A DNA stretch of 18,653 nucleotides from Thermofilum sp. ex4484_15 (lineage in GTDB: Archaea > Thermoproteota > Thermoprotei > Thermofilales > EX4484-15). The position numbers and the translations under genes are program-made. The notes below the pieces were generated by a model. That model searched no databases. It saw only the letters and a list, made by a program, of their open reading frames with translations, and was not told the origin of the DNA. Shown one piece after another: positions 7,376-13,172 of the stretch (position 1 is the stretch's first letter; every line of letters begins with the position of its first letter). The stretch spans positions 1 to 18,653 of the forward strand of contig NJEH01000016.1 in assembly GCA_002254595.1 (NCBI GenBank), written 5' to 3'.

Positions 7376-8713
7376 ATGGGTAAATTCGCTAATATAGTAG
7401 TAGAACCGCCCGGACCTAAAGCGAAGGAAATCGTAGATGTAGATAAGAAGTTACTTATGCAATCATTTTCGAGGTATTACCCATTAGTAGTGAAGAGAGG
7501 AAGGGGCTTCATAGTAGAAGATGTAGATGGTAATAAATACTTAGATTTTAACTCCGGTATAGCTGTAATGAACATAGGTCATTGCCATCCAAAGGTAGTA
7601 GAAGCTGTAAGGCGAAAGGTAGGGGAATTGCTTCATTATAGCATTACGGATTTCATCTATGAGGAGCCTTCCATCTTGGCAGCGAAACTAGTCGAAATAA
7701 CCCCAGGTAAGTGGGAAAAGAAAGTATTCTACGGTAATAGTGGAGCAGAAGCTGTAGAGGGAGGCATAAAGGTAGCTAGGGGGTACTTCAAGGGAAGTAG
7801 AAGTTACTTACTCGCTTTTACTGGTAGCTTCCACGGAAGAACTTTAGGAGCACTCTCCCTAACCTCTAGTAAGAATATACAGAGAAAATACTTCAGTCCC
7901 CTATTACCTGGCGTAATCCACGTCCCCTACCCTTATTGCTTCAGATGTCCTTGGAGGCAGGAGTACCCACATTGTAACTTCTGGTGTGTAGATTTCATAG
8001 AGGAGTGGATTTTTGAGAAATACGTACCCCCCGAGGAGGTGGCGGCAATATTTTTCGAACCGATAGCAGGGGAGGGAGGATATATTGTACCTCCTAGGGG
8101 TTTTTGGAATAGGATATATAAGTTAGCCAAGAGGTACGGCATATTATTGATTGATGATGAAGTGCAAACGGGTATGGGAAGAACAGGTAAGTGGTTCGCT
8201 ATACAACATTGGAATGTAGAGCCTGACGTAATATTAATAGCAAAGGCTTTAGCCTCAGGACTCCCCTTAAGCGCCATAGTAGGTAGGGCTGAAGTAATGA
8301 ATTTACCTCGTGGATCGCATGCTTCAACATTCGGAGGTAACCCGGTTAGTTGTACAGCCGCTATAGAAACCATAAGGATAATAGAGGAGGAGGGGCTCTT
8401 AGGAAATGCCGAAAGAGTAGGGAGCTACTTACTAAAAAGGCTTAACGAACTTAAGGAGAAATACCGCGAAATAGGCGATGTAAGGGGTTTAGGGTTAATG
8501 ATAGGCGTAGAGATCGTGGATAGGGATATGAGGCCGGATAGAGATTTAGCCGTAAGGATCATAAGGGAGGCCTTTAAGAGGGGGTTATTATTAATTACTG
8601 GCGGAATTTCGGTAATAAGATTAGCCCCTCCCCTAACTATAACAGAGGAAGCTGTAGATGAAGGTATGTCGATATTCGAAGATGCCTTGAAGGTAGCTTT
8701 AAGGTTAGGCTAG
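7376..8713 (+). CDS. Class III PLP-dependent aminotransferase (ornithine/4-aminobutyrate aminotransferase or racemase type)
   Basis: Fold-type I pyridoxal-phosphate enzyme. Visible: NSGAEAVE (121-128, phosphate loop), SFHGRT (151-156) with the ring-stacking region, DDEVQTGMGRTG (260-271) and the Schiff-base lysine K290 in LIAKALASGLPL, then FGGNPV. The length of 445 residues is typical. A four-cysteine patch, C188-x2-C191 ... C200-x3-C204, marks the archaeal branch that includes thermococcal ornithine aminotransferases and broad-substrate amino acid racemases. The substrate (GABA, ornithine, or a hydrophobic amino acid for racemisation) cannot be decided here. It stands alone with its own promoter and is followed by a T-rich stretch, then the HTH-CBS gene on the same strand. 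Confidence 0.88.
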   Translation: MGKFANIVVEPPGPKAKEIVDVDKKLLMQSFSRYYPLVVKRGRGFIVEDVDGNKYLDFNSGIAVMNIGHCHPKVVEAVRRKVGELLHYSITDFIYEEPSILAAKLVEITPGKWEKKVFYGNSGAEAVEGGIKVARGYFKGSRSYLLAFTGSFHGRTLGALSLTSSKNIQRKYFSPLLPGVIHVPYPYCFRCPWRQEYPHCNFWCVDFIEEWIFEKYVPPEEVAAIFFEPIAGEGGYIVPPRGFWNRIYKLAKRYGILLIDDEVQTGMGRTGKWFAIQHWNVEPDVILIAKALASGLPLSAIVGRAEVMNLPRGSHASTFGGNPVSCTAAIETIRIIEEEGLLGNAERVGSYLLKRLNELKEKYREIGDVRGLGLMIGVEIVDRDMRPDRDLAVRIIREAFKRGLLLITGGISVIRLAPPLTITEEAVDEGMSIFEDALKVALRLG

Positions 8714-8720
8714 TATATTG

Positions 8721-8732
8721 CTCTTTATTTTA
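8721..8732 (+). terminator. T-rich putative terminator after the aminotransferase
   Basis: CTCTTTATTTTA just after the stop codon; T-rich tracts end archaeal transcripts. Weak, based on composition only. Confidence 0.3.
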
Positions 8733-8751
8733 AAAAAGGGAAGGAATTAAA

Positions 8752-8759
8752 ATTTTTAA
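8752..8759 (+). promoter_or_regulatory. TATA-like box of the HTH-CBS regulator
   Basis: ATTTTTAA within AAAATTTTTAAGAG, about 33 bases before the ATG at 8789, so the transcript would start only a few bases before the gene. Confidence 0.45.
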
Positions 8760-8788
8760 GAGCGCGCTAGAGGTAAATGATGTAGAAT

Positions 8789-9424
8789 ATGTCGTTTATA
8801 CCTAGCCCTAGCGAATTAAAAGACTTAAGGAGGAAGGCTGGTTTAACGCAAAAAGAGTTAGCAAAAAGAGCGGGAGTTAGCCAATCATTAATAGCTAGAA
8901 TAGAAAAAGGCACCGTAAACCCTAGAATTTCCACCCTTAGGAGAATAATGAAGGTTATAGAGGAGGAGTTAGGGGGGAAGGTAAGAGCGAAGCATATAAT
9001 GAGGAGGGACGTAATAGTAGCGTGCCCTAATACTAAGATAGAAGAGGTAGCTAAGGTCATGTGGGAGAAGGGAATCTCACAATTACCGGTCGTCGATGAA
9101 AAAGGTTATCCCATCGGTTCGATAAGGGAAGATAACATAGTAAAAGCCCTCCTACTTTATAAGGAAAGGGAGAGGGTACTCGGAATGAAAGTGTCAGAAT
9201 TGATGGAGGGTCCTTTACCTACGGTAGCTCCAGACGATAGCGCTGAAAGAGTGATAAGAATATTAATGGAGGGATTTCCCGCGGTTTTGGTAACAGAAGG
9301 AGGTAAGGTCGTCGGAATAATAACTAAAAGCGATATCATAGCATGTAGATTACTTAGGATTGCACATTTAAGCGAAGCAGGGAAAGGAAGTACTTTACGT
9401 AAGAGTAGTACTGAAGGCCTTTAG
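8789..9424 (+). CDS. HTH (Cro/CI-type) transcriptional regulator with two CBS domains
   Basis: 211-residue regulator. Residues about 8-60 are a Cro/CI helix-turn-helix (LKDLRRKAGLTQKELAKRAG-VSQSLIARIEKG). Two CBS domains follow, about 67-125 and 133-190 (VSELMEGPLPTVAPDD...GGKVVGIITKSDI), which usually bind adenine nucleotides or S-adenosylmethionine. The architecture is a known archaeal type, expected to link transcription to energy or metabolite state. It follows the aminotransferase, and the porGDAB operon is nearby; neither is proven to be a target. The last 30 bases overlap the 3' end of the opposite-strand winged-helix gene. Confidence 0.9.
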   Translation: MSFIPSPSELKDLRRKAGLTQKELAKRAGVSQSLIARIEKGTVNPRISTLRRIMKVIEEELGGKVRAKHIMRRDVIVACPNTKIEEVAKVMWEKGISQLPVVDEKGYPIGSIREDNIVKALLLYKERERVLGMKVSELMEGPLPTVAPDDSAERVIRILMEGFPAVLVTEGGKVVGIITKSDIIACRLLRIAHLSEAGKGSTLRKSSTEGL

Positions 9425-9775
9425 TCTATACTTTATTCCATAACCGCTTACCTTATCCCTCTCCAGAAGCCCTCTTCTATAAAACCTTAACAAGTAAGTA
9501 GCTACGGTATTCAACTTTACGTTAATTCCCAGTTCCCTTTCTAAGGAGAGTAAAAGTTCCCTGCTCGTAAACCAGGAGCCATCTCCATAATTCTCAACTA
9601 TAATCCTCCATATAGTTTCACCTAATTTTTCCTCCTTAAAGGAGGGAGGAGACCCCATTATTTTAAGTAGGTCCAATATCTGCATGATCCTCCTCTTATT
9701 TACCTCCCTACCTTCCAACGTTATGGATATCCTCTCCCCGGAAGGCAATACGTCCTCTATTTTAATCTTCACCAT
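9395..9775 (-). CDS. Winged-helix DNA-binding protein of unknown role, next to the candidate origin
   Basis: 126 residues. The N-terminal third (MVKIKIEDVLPSGERISITL) looks like a short beta domain. Residues about 50-118 match a winged helix: helix IWRIIVENYG, a short loop with WFTSRELLLSLERELG, a recognition helix NTVATYLLRFYRRGLLERD, and a glycine wing GYGIKYRLK. I cannot name the family. It begins at the edge of the 460-base intergenic region that holds three ORB-like repeats, with a TATA-like box at 9805-9816. In Sulfolobus one origin lies beside the winged-helix initiator WhiP, so an origin-linked role is a reasonable but unproven idea. It overlaps the HTH-CBS gene tail-to-tail by 30 bases. 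Confidence 0.78.
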   Translation of the reverse strand: MVKIKIEDVLPSGERISITLEGREVNKRRIMQILDLLKIMGSPPSFKEEKLGETIWRIIVENYGDGSWFTSRELLLSLERELGINVKLNTVATYLLRFYRRGLLERDKVSGYGIKYRLKAFSTTLT

Positions 9776-9804
9776 AAGGATACAGTAGAGTTATAAGATG
9801 CACG

Positions 9805-9816
9805 GTATTATATATG
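9805..9816 (-). promoter_or_regulatory. TATA-like box of the winged-helix gene
   Basis: Reverse strand CATATATAATACC, about 35 bases before the ATG at 9773-9775; implies a leader of roughly ten bases. Confidence 0.45.
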
Positions 9817-9959
9817 TAACTTACAGGTGTAGATAAAGTAGATGAAGAATTCTTAATATAGAAAAAATAAAGAGAATGAATTCCATAATTAACATGGAAA
9901 AATGTGTAGATAACTATCTTTCTATTTATTTCACTTAGGAATAATACCGAAAATTTTCC

Positions 9960-9982
9960 TCCACTGGAAGTAGAGGGGTCTA
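9960..9982 (+). repeat. ORB-like element 1
   Basis: TCCA-CT-GGAAG-TAG-AGGGGTCTA. Agrees with element 3 at 18 of 23 positions, including all of AGGGGTCTA, and with inverted element 2 over TCCACTGGAA and AGGGGTCTA. Dyad followed by a G-string, as in Orc1/Cdc6 binding sites. Confidence 0.75.
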
Positions 9983-10049
9983 CAAATTCAACAATTACAT
10001 TTCCCTTCTTATATGGGCCTGAGGAGTATGTCCTCATCTCTACTTTTTA

Positions 10050-10067
10050 CATTCTACATGTAGAATG
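10050..10067. repeat. 18-base perfect palindrome
   Basis: CATTCTACATGTAGAATG, its own reverse complement over the full length, between ORB-like elements 1 and 2 and directly beside a leftward TATA-like sequence (10067-10074). Candidate site for a dimeric protein. Confidence 0.7.
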
Positions 10068-10090
10068 ATATAACTTAATGCAAAAAGGAC

Positions 10091-10113
10091 TAGACCCCTT
10101 AATTTCCAGTGGA
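10091..10113 (-). repeat. ORB-like element 2 (inverted)
   Basis: On the reverse strand TCCA-CT-GGAAA-TTA-AGGGGTCTA, 131 bases from element 1 and opposite in direction. The inverted match with element 1 extends one base further, to CTCCACTGGAA. Confidence 0.75.
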
Positions 10114-10206
10114 GATGAAATATGTATTATTTTAATAGGTATACTTAAACGATATATTAATATAAGTAAAGTAACCTATTGACCACATTCATTATAATTA
10201 TCTTCT
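10114..10206. other. A/T-rich stretch, possible DNA unwinding element
   Basis: By hand count about 19 of 92 bases are G or C. It lies between ORB-like elements 2 and 3 and contains separated arms AATAGGT (10134-10140) and ACCTATT (10174-10180) with ACTTA/TAAGT inside them. Confidence 0.5.
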
Positions 10207-10229
10207 TCCATAGGAAGCAAAGGGGTCTA
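10207..10229 (+). repeat. ORB-like element 3
   Basis: TCCA-TA-GGAAG-CAA-AGGGGTCTA, same direction as element 1, ending 6 bases before the 3' end of the SWIM gene. The dyad can also be read as TTCC-ATA-GGAA. Confidence 0.72.
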
Positions 10230-10235
10230 TACGTC

Positions 10236-10616
10236 TTATTTCCGCTTCATTATCTCGCTTATTATCTTACCGAAGAACTTATAATCTTCTAAAGGATCTA
10301 TAGCTATCTCCTTATATTTACCGATTCTTAGCGCAATCTTCTGGGCTAATATATGATAACATAAATCCACTTTCCGTCTTACGAGTACGTTTAAGTAGAA
10401 ATCTCTACAAGTACAAAACTTATCTGGGATAACTAGGTAAGGTTTACCTTTAGAACCGTATACGAGCCATATATCGACCTTAGAGTACTCCCTTTTTATC
10501 CTGAATACCCTTCCCTCCTCTACTGCCTTCATCGCCCTCTTAAATCTTGAGCCATATTTCTCCTCTAATCTCTTTAAGTACCTTTTTGCCTCCTCGTCAG
10601 TATACGTACCCATCAT
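10236..10616 (-). CDS. SWIM zinc-finger protein
   Basis: 126-residue protein with a complete SWIM zinc motif, C68-T-C70-x15-C86-Y-H88, in a small beta-alpha domain (VDIWLVYGSKGKPYLVIP before it, ILAQKIALRIGK helix after it). The N-terminal 35 residues are charged and helical. Archaeal SWIM proteins of this size are related to eukaryotic Sws1/ZSWIM7, which works with Rad51 paralogues in recombination; a DNA repair role here is inference from that family. Two ATG codons in a row open the gene (10616, 10613). It ends beside ORB-like element 3 and is divergent from the phosphoesterase, with a TATA-like box at 10647-10656. Confidence 0.82.
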   Translation of the reverse strand: MMGTYTDEEAKRYLKRLEEKYGSRFKRAMKAVEEGRVFRIKREYSKVDIWLVYGSKGKPYLVIPDKFCTCRDFYLNVLVRRKVDLCYHILAQKIALRIGKYKEIAIDPLEDYKFFGKIISEIMKRK

Positions 10617-10646
10617 CTCTTGAGATTGGAAAATAATGTCGCTTCC

Positions 10647-10656
10647 TTATTTAAAG
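10647..10656 (-). promoter_or_regulatory. TATA-like box of the SWIM gene
   Basis: Reverse strand CTTTAAATAA, about 35 bases before the first ATG, in a short divergent region shared with the phosphoesterase promoter. Confidence 0.45.
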
Positions 10657-10669
10657 AATAAAAATATCC

Positions 10670-10678
10670 TTATATAAA
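10670..10678 (+). promoter_or_regulatory. TATA box of the phosphoesterase gene
   Basis: TTATATAAA preceded by AAAAATATCC, about 33 bases before the ATG at 10707. AAGGA directly before the ATG could act as ribosome site if the leader is long enough. Confidence 0.55.
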
Positions 10679-10706
10679 ACAATTAATACGGTAAGATTAC
10701 AAGGAC

Positions 10707-11528
10707 ATGTTAACGTTAATACCTAATGAGAGAGCACTCCTACTTGTAAACAGAGAAGGGAAGAAGTATTTAATCATCGCAGACTTACATATAGGTTTCG
10801 AGAGGGAATTAGCTCAAAAGGGATTAAAGGTACCCTCTAAAACCGTAGATCTTATTAACCGCATAAGATACTTAGCTACAAAGCACGAAGTATCGGACTT
10901 ATTAATCCTAGGGGACGTCAAGCATACCGTTACTGGTTTTTCTACGGAGGAGTTAGGCGATTTAATATATTTCTTTCATTCCATAGAATATTATTTCGAT
11001 GAAATAAAAATAATATGTGGTAATCATGATGGCGATCTAGCTGGCTTAGTTTCTACATCTAAAGTGGAGGTAATAGATAGTAGGGGACTTACCGTAATAG
11101 ATAGTAGGGGTAGAATTATCGGCTTCGTCCACGGCCATGCGTGGCCCTCTTATAAAGTGCTTAATTCTGATATACTAATAATGGCTCATATACATCCTGT
11201 GGTAGAGTTAAGGGATTCGCTTGGGTTTAAATTTAACGAAGCGGTTTGGATCAGAGCTCCGGTAAATAGGGAGCGCCTCATGGCTTCATTCTTTAGGTGG
11301 GCGGGAATTAATAGAGGGGAACGTTTAGGGGGGAAAGTGAAGTTAAGGGAGGTAATAGTCATGCCCGCGTTTAATGAATACCTAGGTGGACTAGCAATTA
11401 ATAAGCACCTAGGGGAGGATATGAGAAGTCCATTACTTAATAGCGGAGGGGTAATTCTGGATAATGCAGAGGTGTTTTTGCTTGACGGTACTTACTTAGG
11501 CAAATTAAGTTTTTTGGCCATGCTCTAA
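10707..11528 (+). CDS. ICC-like metallophosphoesterase (COG1407 type)
   Basis: Calcineurin-fold phosphoesterase with all two-metal motifs: ADLHIGFE (D26, H28), LILGDVKH (D70, H73), CGNHD (N106, H107, D108), VHGHAW (H142, H144) and AHIHP (H161, H163). It belongs to the predicted ICC-like phosphoesterases; the bacterial counterpart is often found beside a DNA ligase and helicase. The natural substrate is unknown; a cyclic nucleotide, 2',3'-cyclic phosphate or nucleic acid end are options. The length of 273 residues is normal. An in-frame 24-base tandem repeat encodes VIDSRGLT-VIDSRGRI at about residues 122-137. The tRNA-Pro gene follows 42 bases later with its own promoter. Confidence 0.88.
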   Translation: MLTLIPNERALLLVNREGKKYLIIADLHIGFERELAQKGLKVPSKTVDLINRIRYLATKHEVSDLLILGDVKHTVTGFSTEELGDLIYFFHSIEYYFDEIKIICGNHDGDLAGLVSTSKVEVIDSRGLTVIDSRGRIIGFVHGHAWPSYKVLNSDILIMAHIHPVVELRDSLGFKFNEAVWIRAPVNRERLMASFFRWAGINRGERLGGKVKLREVIVMPAFNEYLGGLAINKHLGEDMRSPLLNSGGVILDNAEVFLLDGTYLGKLSFLAML

Positions 11529-11538
11529 TACAAGGAAA

Positions 11539-11548
11539 TTTTAAAAAT
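11539..11548 (+). promoter_or_regulatory. TATA-like box of tRNA-Pro
   Basis: TTTTAAAAAT centred about 28 bases before the mature 5' end of the tRNA, the expected archaeal spacing. Confidence 0.55.
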
Positions 11549-11570
11549 CCCTACATATTATTATTCCTCT

Positions 11571-11644
11571 GGGGCCGTCGGCTAGCTTGGTAGGCTGCCA
11601 GGCTCGGGCCCTGGTGATCCGGGGTTCGAATCCCCGCGGCCCCA
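11571..11644 (+). tRNA. tRNA-Pro (anticodon CGG)
   Basis: Folds as a full 74-base cloverleaf. The acceptor stem GGGGCCG/CGGCCCC is perfect; D arm GGCT/GGCT has G-U pairs around loop AGCTTGGTA; anticodon arm CCAGG-CTCGGGC-CCTGG places CGG at 34-36, reading the proline codon CCG; variable loop is TGATC; T arm is CGGGG-TTCGAAT-CCCCG; discriminator is A. No intron, and the CCA end is not encoded. The gene for the cognate ProRS is about 1.8 kb downstream. It sits immediately upstream of the shortened aIF5A gene. Confidence 0.96.
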
Positions 11645-11687
11645 CTATGTACGTGTATACATCATTATTTATACGATCTTTAGAAAA

Positions 11688-11696
11688 ACTTATATT
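11688..11696 (+). promoter_or_regulatory. TATA-like box of the aIF5A gene
   Basis: ACTTATATT preceded by GAAAA, centred about 26 bases before the GTG at 11718, so a leaderless transcript starting at that GTG is possible. It overlaps codons that still align with aIF5A. Another TATA-like sequence (TTTATACG, 11668-11675) would place the transcript start near 11695. Confidence 0.45.
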
Positions 11697-11717
11697 GAAC
11701 CGTGTAAGGTTATAGAA

Positions 11718-12029
11718 GTGGAGAAATCTAAGCCTGGTAAGCACGGATCCGCTAAAGCTAGGATCGTAGCGCTAGGATTGTTTGACAATGTCAAGAGGAG
11801 CTTAATAGCGCCGACGGATTCTAAGGTAGAGGTACCCATAGTTACTAAGAAGAGCGCTCAGGTAATAGCCGTTCTCCAAAGTACGGTTCAATTGATGGAT
11901 TTAAGTACCTACGAGGTATATGAGGTACCTATGCCGGATGAGGAGGAGTTAAGGAGTAAATTAAGCCCAGGTATAGAGGTAGAAGTATGGGAGGTCATGG
12001 GTAGGCGAAAGCTAATAAGAGTTAAGTAG
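11718..12029 (+). CDS. Translation factor aIF5A, apparently lacking its N-terminus
   Basis: Archaeal homologue of eIF5A, a ribosome-bound factor carrying hypusine (or deoxyhypusine) that helps with difficult peptide bonds. The hypusine loop SKPGKHGSAKARI is intact, with the modified lysine at K8 counting from GTG 11718. VEVPIVTKKSAQVI, VQLMDLSTYEVYEVP and VEVWEVMGRRKLIRVK are all typical. Only 103 residues are encoded against about 130 usual. Upstream in the same frame (11697-11717) the codons read E-P-C-K-V-I-E, which fits the normal family sequence before this point, yet no ATG, GTG or TTG exists between the tRNA and 11718, and the usual first ~25 residues are not recognisable. The start is therefore uncertain: GTG 11718 leaderless, or a rare codon such as ATT at 11694. 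Confidence 0.85.
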   Translation: MEKSKPGKHGSAKARIVALGLFDNVKRSLIAPTDSKVEVPIVTKKSAQVIAVLQSTVQLMDLSTYEVYEVPMPDEEELRSKLSPGIEVEVWEVMGRRKLIRVK

Positions 12030-12120
12030 GGATCATACATTAATTTGGGATTTCAAGTAGCCGCCGGTTAAAGTATCCTTTATGGTAATTTTTCGTTAAG
12101 TAATGACCTCCAGCTATGAG

Positions 12121-12711
12121 TTAAAGGTATTTAGGACCCCTTATCGGTACGAATAAATGATACTTCTCTCTGCTATCTATTATCTCATTAAGTATCCTCT
12201 CTACTATTAGCTTTCTAACATTACTTATCTTCGCTCTTTCCTCTATATCCTTAAAACTATTAAAGGGGTTTCTCTTACGCTCCTCCAAGATCCTCCAAAG
12301 GGTTTTCTTACCTACACCTCTTAATAACTCTAAGCTATGCATACGCGGAGTTAAGGGTTGTGCTTTATTGAAGAATTCTACGAATTCCCTCTCCCTTTTA
12401 CTTACGATTTCCTCTATTACGGAAGGTAGTTCTGCTCTAGCCCTAGCCGTTAATTCTTCATAGCGTAACCTCCTCGAAACTCTCATAATTTTATCGCTTA
12501 TACCTTTCCCTACGTAAACCCTTTCCCTAACGTTTAATTCTACCCCCTCATAAGGTATGAGCTCCAATAGCGTAAAGTAAATTTCACCCACTGCCTGGGC
12601 TACGGGGCCCCTAGACCTAGGTCTCCCAGGGGCATAAAAACCATAAGGTAGGTAATCCAATATATAAGCGTATTCCTCGTAAAGTAAGGGCCTCTTAGAA
12701 GAATATTTCAT
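12121..12711 (-). CDS. DUF655 (COG1491) predicted RNA-binding protein
   Basis: 196 residues, an archaeal protein of the DUF655 family that usually lies beside rpl21e, rpo4 (rpoF) and ksgA. Features: an N-terminal strand-rich part (YEEYAYILDYLPYGFYAPGR, then RERVYVGKG) resembling an OB/S1-like fold; a middle helix; and a helix-hairpin-helix in the C-terminal third (MHSLELLRGVGKKTLWRILE-ERKRNPFNSFKDIEER). The role is not established; binding to rRNA or tRNA in ribosome assembly is inferred from the gene neighbours and the HhH domain. It begins 13 bases after rpo4, in one operon. Confidence 0.9.
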   Translation of the reverse strand: MKYSSKRPLLYEEYAYILDYLPYGFYAPGRPRSRGPVAQAVGEIYFTLLELIPYEGVELNVRERVYVGKGISDKIMRVSRRLRYEELTARARAELPSVIEEIVSKREREFVEFFNKAQPLTPRMHSLELLRGVGKKTLWRILEERKRNPFNSFKDIEERAKISNVRKLIVERILNEIIDSREKYHLFVPIRGPKYL

Positions 12712-12724
12712 AACGTACCCTCTT

Positions 12725-13066
12725 TTATCGCTTCTCTTCTGAGAATTCCTTTAATAAATTTAAAATACTTTCCGCCTCTTCGGTGCTTACGAATTTCCTA
12801 CTCGTGGAGAGGATACTCCTTAACTCCTCTAAGCTTCCTGGCATAATATTTACTACTTGAATTGCAATCTCCTTATCTATACCGTATTCGTTTACTAGTT
12901 TTTCAACTAATTTTGCCGCTTCAATTGCCTTTACTTTACTAAATTTCTTAACGTAATCTAGCGTTATCTGCTCGATATCGCTGAGTTCCCCCTCCCTCTC
13001 CTTCTTCTCTAGGATTTCACGTACCTCCGCTAATGTTAAATAACGCTCATTTAGTATCTTAACCAA
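12725..13066 (-). CDS. rpo4: DNA-directed RNA polymerase subunit Rpo4 (RpoF, Rpb4 homologue)
   Basis: 113-residue stalk subunit which pairs with Rpo7 and works in open-complex formation and elongation. The N-terminal segment LTLAEVREILEKKEREGELS, the helical SKVKAIEAAKLVEKLV stretch and the HRDC-like second half (IAIQVVNIMPGSLEELRSIL) agree with archaeal Rpo4. Start is TTG with a very strong AGGAGG ribosome site a few bases before it. A TATA box lies at 13092-13102. It is the first gene of a two-gene operon with DUF655, a conserved archaeal pairing. Confidence 0.93.
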   Translation of the reverse strand: MVKILNERYLTLAEVREILEKKEREGELSDIEQITLDYVKKFSKVKAIEAAKLVEKLVNEYGIDKEIAIQVVNIMPGSLEELRSILSTSRKFVSTEEAESILNLLKEFSEEKR

Positions 13067-13091
13067 TACCCCCTCCTCCTTCTACACTTCC

Positions 13092-13102
13092 TATATATAA
13101 AT
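13092..13102 (-). promoter_or_regulatory. TATA box of the rpo4-DUF655 operon
   Basis: Reverse strand GATTTATATATAG, a near-ideal archaeal TATA box about 30 bases before the TTG start. Confidence 0.6.
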
Positions 13103-13139
13103 CGTCATCCTGCCATAAATATAATTAGTGCCTCACCTT

Positions 13140-13165
13140 ATTACATCCCTTACATCCCTTATATC
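13140..13165 (+). repeat. Short tandem repeat upstream of the L21e-like gene
   Basis: TTACATCCC occurs twice in a row, followed by a partial third unit TTATATCC. It lies just upstream of the L21e TATA-like box, within the 154-163-base divergent region between rpo4 and L21e. Confidence 0.5.
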
Positions 13166-13172
13166 CGAAATA

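Larger units (their letters stand above)
9776..10235. other. Candidate chromosomal replication origin (ORB-bearing intergenic region)
   Basis: 460 bases without a convincing gene, flanked by a winged-helix gene and a SWIM-protein gene, both leftward. It holds three copies of TCCA-N2-GGAA-N4-AGGGGTCTA at 9960-9982 (+), 10091-10113 (-) and 10207-10229 (+). The dyad-plus-G-string layout matches the archaeal origin recognition box (TTCC-N3-GGAA followed by AGGGGT) bound by Orc1/Cdc6. Copies two and three face in opposite directions around a stretch (10114-10206) of about 79% A+T, a plausible unwinding element. It also holds an 18-base perfect palindrome at 10050-10067, a small hairpin at 10020-10036, and TTCCAT/ATGGAA arms at 9881-9899. 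No orc1/cdc6 gene is in the window. The match to ORBs is seen; origin activity is inferred. Confidence 0.72.

Noticed and set aside
9762..10037. A 91-codon leftward open frame in the candidate origin, preceded by a TATA-like box and the 18-base palindrome
   Set aside because: It overlaps the winged-helix gene start, runs through ORB-like element 1, has A/T-driven residue content in its second half and matches no family I know. A faint likeness of VDPSTSS to TnpB-type sequence has no zinc cysteines to support it.
9960..10229. The three repeats as a CRISPR array
   Set aside because: One copy is inverted, spacing is 131 and 116 bases, and copies vary; CRISPR repeats are direct, nearly identical and evenly spaced. 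No cas gene is present.
11645..11717. A simple frameshift hiding the aIF5A N-terminus
   Set aside because: The three plus frames between the tRNA and GTG 11718 contain no sequence like the expected G-x-Y-I-V-I-D-G; only a weak YVRV resemblance is seen in the coding frame.
11541..11744. Leftward open frame across tRNA-Pro
   Set aside because: It is the antisense of the tRNA; the 'GPRGFEPRITRARAWQPTKL' type sequence is a well-known artefact of translated tRNA genes.
12030..12120. Possible small RNA between the convergent aIF5A and DUF655 genes
   Set aside because: No C/D or H/ACA box pattern or stable fold could be recognised; only a T-run (near 12085-12092) that might end the aIF5A transcript.
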